NCBI GenBank assembly: GCA_937998635.1
Contig: CALLDA010000222.1
Location: forward strand, 1 to 6,180
From: an uncultured Pseudomonadales bacterium
GTDB taxonomy: Bacteria > Pseudomonadota > Gammaproteobacteria > Pseudomonadales > Porticoccaceae
DNA length: 6,180 bases
Direction of reading: 5' to 3'
Positions 4,789-6,180 of this stretch are shown here, in pieces (the first letter of the stretch is position 1; each line of letters opens with the position of its first letter). The notes beneath the pieces are model-generated. The model worked only from the letters and a program-made list of their open reading frames with translations, had not been told where the DNA came from and ran no database searches. Made by a program: the position numbers and the translations under genes.

Positions 4789-6180
4789 ATGCACAATAAG
4801 ACTTTGGCTGAATTAAAAACCGGCCTCAACAACGGCGATTTTTCCAGTGTCGAACTCACCGGCCATTTTCTAGATCGCATCAAGACGCTCGACAAAAACT
4901 ACAACAGTTTTATCAGTGTCACCGAGGCATCCGCTATAGCCCAGGCCCGGCAGTGTGATGAGCGCCTCGCAGCGGGAGACGCACCGGCCCTCTGTGGCCT
5001 GCCCATCGCTCACAAGGACATCTTTTGCACCGAGGGCGTTCGTACCAGTTGCGGGTCACGGATGCTCGATAACTTTGTGCCGCCCTACAGCGCCACCGTG
5101 GTCGAAAACTTCGAGACTGCAGGTATGGTGGTATTAGGTAAAACCAATATGGATGAGTTCGCTATGGGCTCCTCCAACGAAACCAGTTACTACGGTCCGG
5201 TCAAAAATCCATGGCACACCGACTGCGTCCCGGGGGGTTCCTCCGGCGGCTCAGCCGCTGCCATTGCCGCGCGCCTCACCCCAGTTGCCACCGCAACCGA
5301 TACCGGCGGATCGATTCGCCAGCCCGCTGCCCTGTGTGGCATCACTGGCCTGAAACCCACCTACGGGCGAGTCTCACGCTGGGGCATGATCGCCTTTGCT
5401 TCCAGTCTTGATCAGGGCGGACCCATGGCCCGTAACGCTGAAGATGCTGCCATGCTCCTGAATGTAATGGCCGGTTTTGATGCCAAAGATTCCACCTCGG
5501 TTGAGCGTGATGTGCCCGACTACACCGCCGCCCTGAATCAGGGCATCGCGGGCTTAACTATCGGTATTCCTAAAGAATATTTTGATGAGGGCTTAAACCC
5601 AGCCACGGAACAGGCGGTGCGTCATGCTCTGGCCGAGCTTGAAAAGCAGGGTGCAAAGCTTAAAGAAATCAGCCTGCCCCATTCTCAATTATCGGTGCCC
5701 GCCTACTACGTTATCGCACCAGCCGAGGCCTCGGCCAACCTGTCCCGCTTCGATGGCGCGCGCTATGGTTACCGCTGCAAAGACCCTGTCGACCTCCGCG
5801 ACATGTATATGCGCAGCCGGGCTGAAGGTTTTGGCGACGAGGTCAAGCGACGCATTCTGGTCGGTGCCTATTGCCTGTCAGCAGGTTATTACGACGCTTA
5901 CTATAATAAAGCCATGCAAGTGCGCAGATTGATCAAGAATGATTTTGACCAGGCTTTTAACGAGGTCGATATTATTGCTGGCCCCACCTGCCCCAACCCG
6001 GCCTTTGAATTTGGCGCTAAGGGCGACAACCCGGTCGCGATGTATCTGGAAGATATTTATACCATCGCCGCTAATCTGGCCGGGCTTCCAGCCATGTCCT
6101 TGCCCTGCGGCCTGGTAGACAACAAACCCGTCGGCTTGCAACTTATCGGCAATTATTTTGAGGAAGCTCGTATGCTCAAT
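4789..6180 (+). CDS. gatA: Aspartyl/glutamyl-tRNA(Asn/Gln) amidotransferase subunit A, first 464 residues (3' end outside window)
   Basis: Amidase-signature subunit of GatCAB. It hydrolyses glutamine and passes ammonia through an internal channel to GatB, which amidates the misacylated tRNA. The catalytic Ser-cisSer-Lys triad is intact: K76 in LPIAHKDIF (71-79), S151 in PGGSSGGSAAA (148-158), and nucleophile S175 in DTGGSIRQPA (171-180). Other family blocks are GKTNMDEFAMGSSNE (117-131), GLKPTYGRVSRWGM (187-200), FASSLDQGGP (203-212), the NLSRFDGARYGYR region, GFGDEVKRRI, and AGYYDAYYNKA. The frame is open from the ATG at 4789 to the last base. Typical length is about 483-485 residues, so only some 20 residues are missing. 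The start is supported by GGAA 5 nt upstream and by a family-like N-terminal helix (TLAELKTGL). gatB is expected beyond the right edge. Confidence 0.97.
   Translation, partial: MHNKTLAELKTGLNNGDFSSVELTGHFLDRIKTLDKNYNSFISVTEASAIAQARQCDERLAAGDAPALCGLPIAHKDIFCTEGVRTSCGSRMLDNFVPPYSATVVENFETAGMVVLGKTNMDEFAMGSSNETSYYGPVKNPWHTDCVPGGSSGGSAAAIAARLTPVATATDTGGSIRQPAALCGITGLKPTYGRVSRWGMIAFASSLDQGGPMARNAEDAAMLLNVMAGFDAKDSTSVERDVPDYTAALNQGIAGLTIGIPKEYFDEGLNPATEQAVRHALAELEKQGAKLKEISLPHSQLSVPAYYVIAPAEASANLSRFDGARYGYRCKDPVDLRDMYMRSRAEGFGDEVKRRILVGAYCLSAGYYDAYYNKAMQVRRLIKNDFDQAFNEVDIIAGPTCPNPAFEFGAKGDNPVAMYLEDIYTIAANLAGLPAMSLPCGLVDNKPVGLQLIGNYFEEARMLN

Overview
The window looks like chromosomal DNA from a gammaproteobacterium. 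The minus-strand order mreB-mreC-mreD-maf-rng is the classic gammaproteobacterial arrangement (mreBCD-yhdE-rng in E. coli). MreB, RNase G, GatC and GatA all resemble their Pseudomonas and marine gammaproteobacterial relatives. A divergent gatC-gatA pair next to mreB fits Pseudomonas-like and related oceanic lineages, which make Gln-tRNA(Gln) and/or Asn-tRNA(Asn) by transamidation, rather than enterics, which lack gatCAB. I cannot name the genus.

Layout: positions 1-4211 carry five minus-strand genes, read right to left. mreB encodes the actin-like cell-shape filament. mreC encodes a periplasmic elongasome scaffold and mreD an integral membrane partner; their genes overlap by 8 bp. maf encodes a nucleotide pyrophosphatase of the YhdE type. 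rng encodes RNase G; its first 303 codons are present and the gene runs off the left edge. Positions 4212-4425 are a 214-bp divergent intergenic region holding a perfect 7-bp inverted repeat that may form back-to-back promoters. Positions 4426-6180 carry gatC and the first 464 codons of gatA on the plus strand, running off the right edge; gatB would be expected next.

Functionally, MreB, MreC and MreD form the core of the elongation machinery that guides lateral peptidoglycan synthesis. Maf and RNase G are traditional operon companions, in nucleotide-pool hygiene and RNA processing. GatC and GatA are subunits of the GatCAB amidotransferase that corrects misacylated Glu-tRNA(Gln) or Asp-tRNA(Asn).

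This is a housekeeping region, and I see no mobile element, CRISPR array, RNA gene or undescribed multi-gene system. Two details stand out. (1) mreC has no ATG, GTG, TTG or CTG at the position where the family's conserved N-terminal tail should begin. Instead an ATC codon sits 7 nt after a strong GAGGAG Shine-Dalgarno. (2) An in-frame hexanucleotide tandem repeat encodes a Gly-Asn run inside an expanded loop of the RNase G S1 domain.
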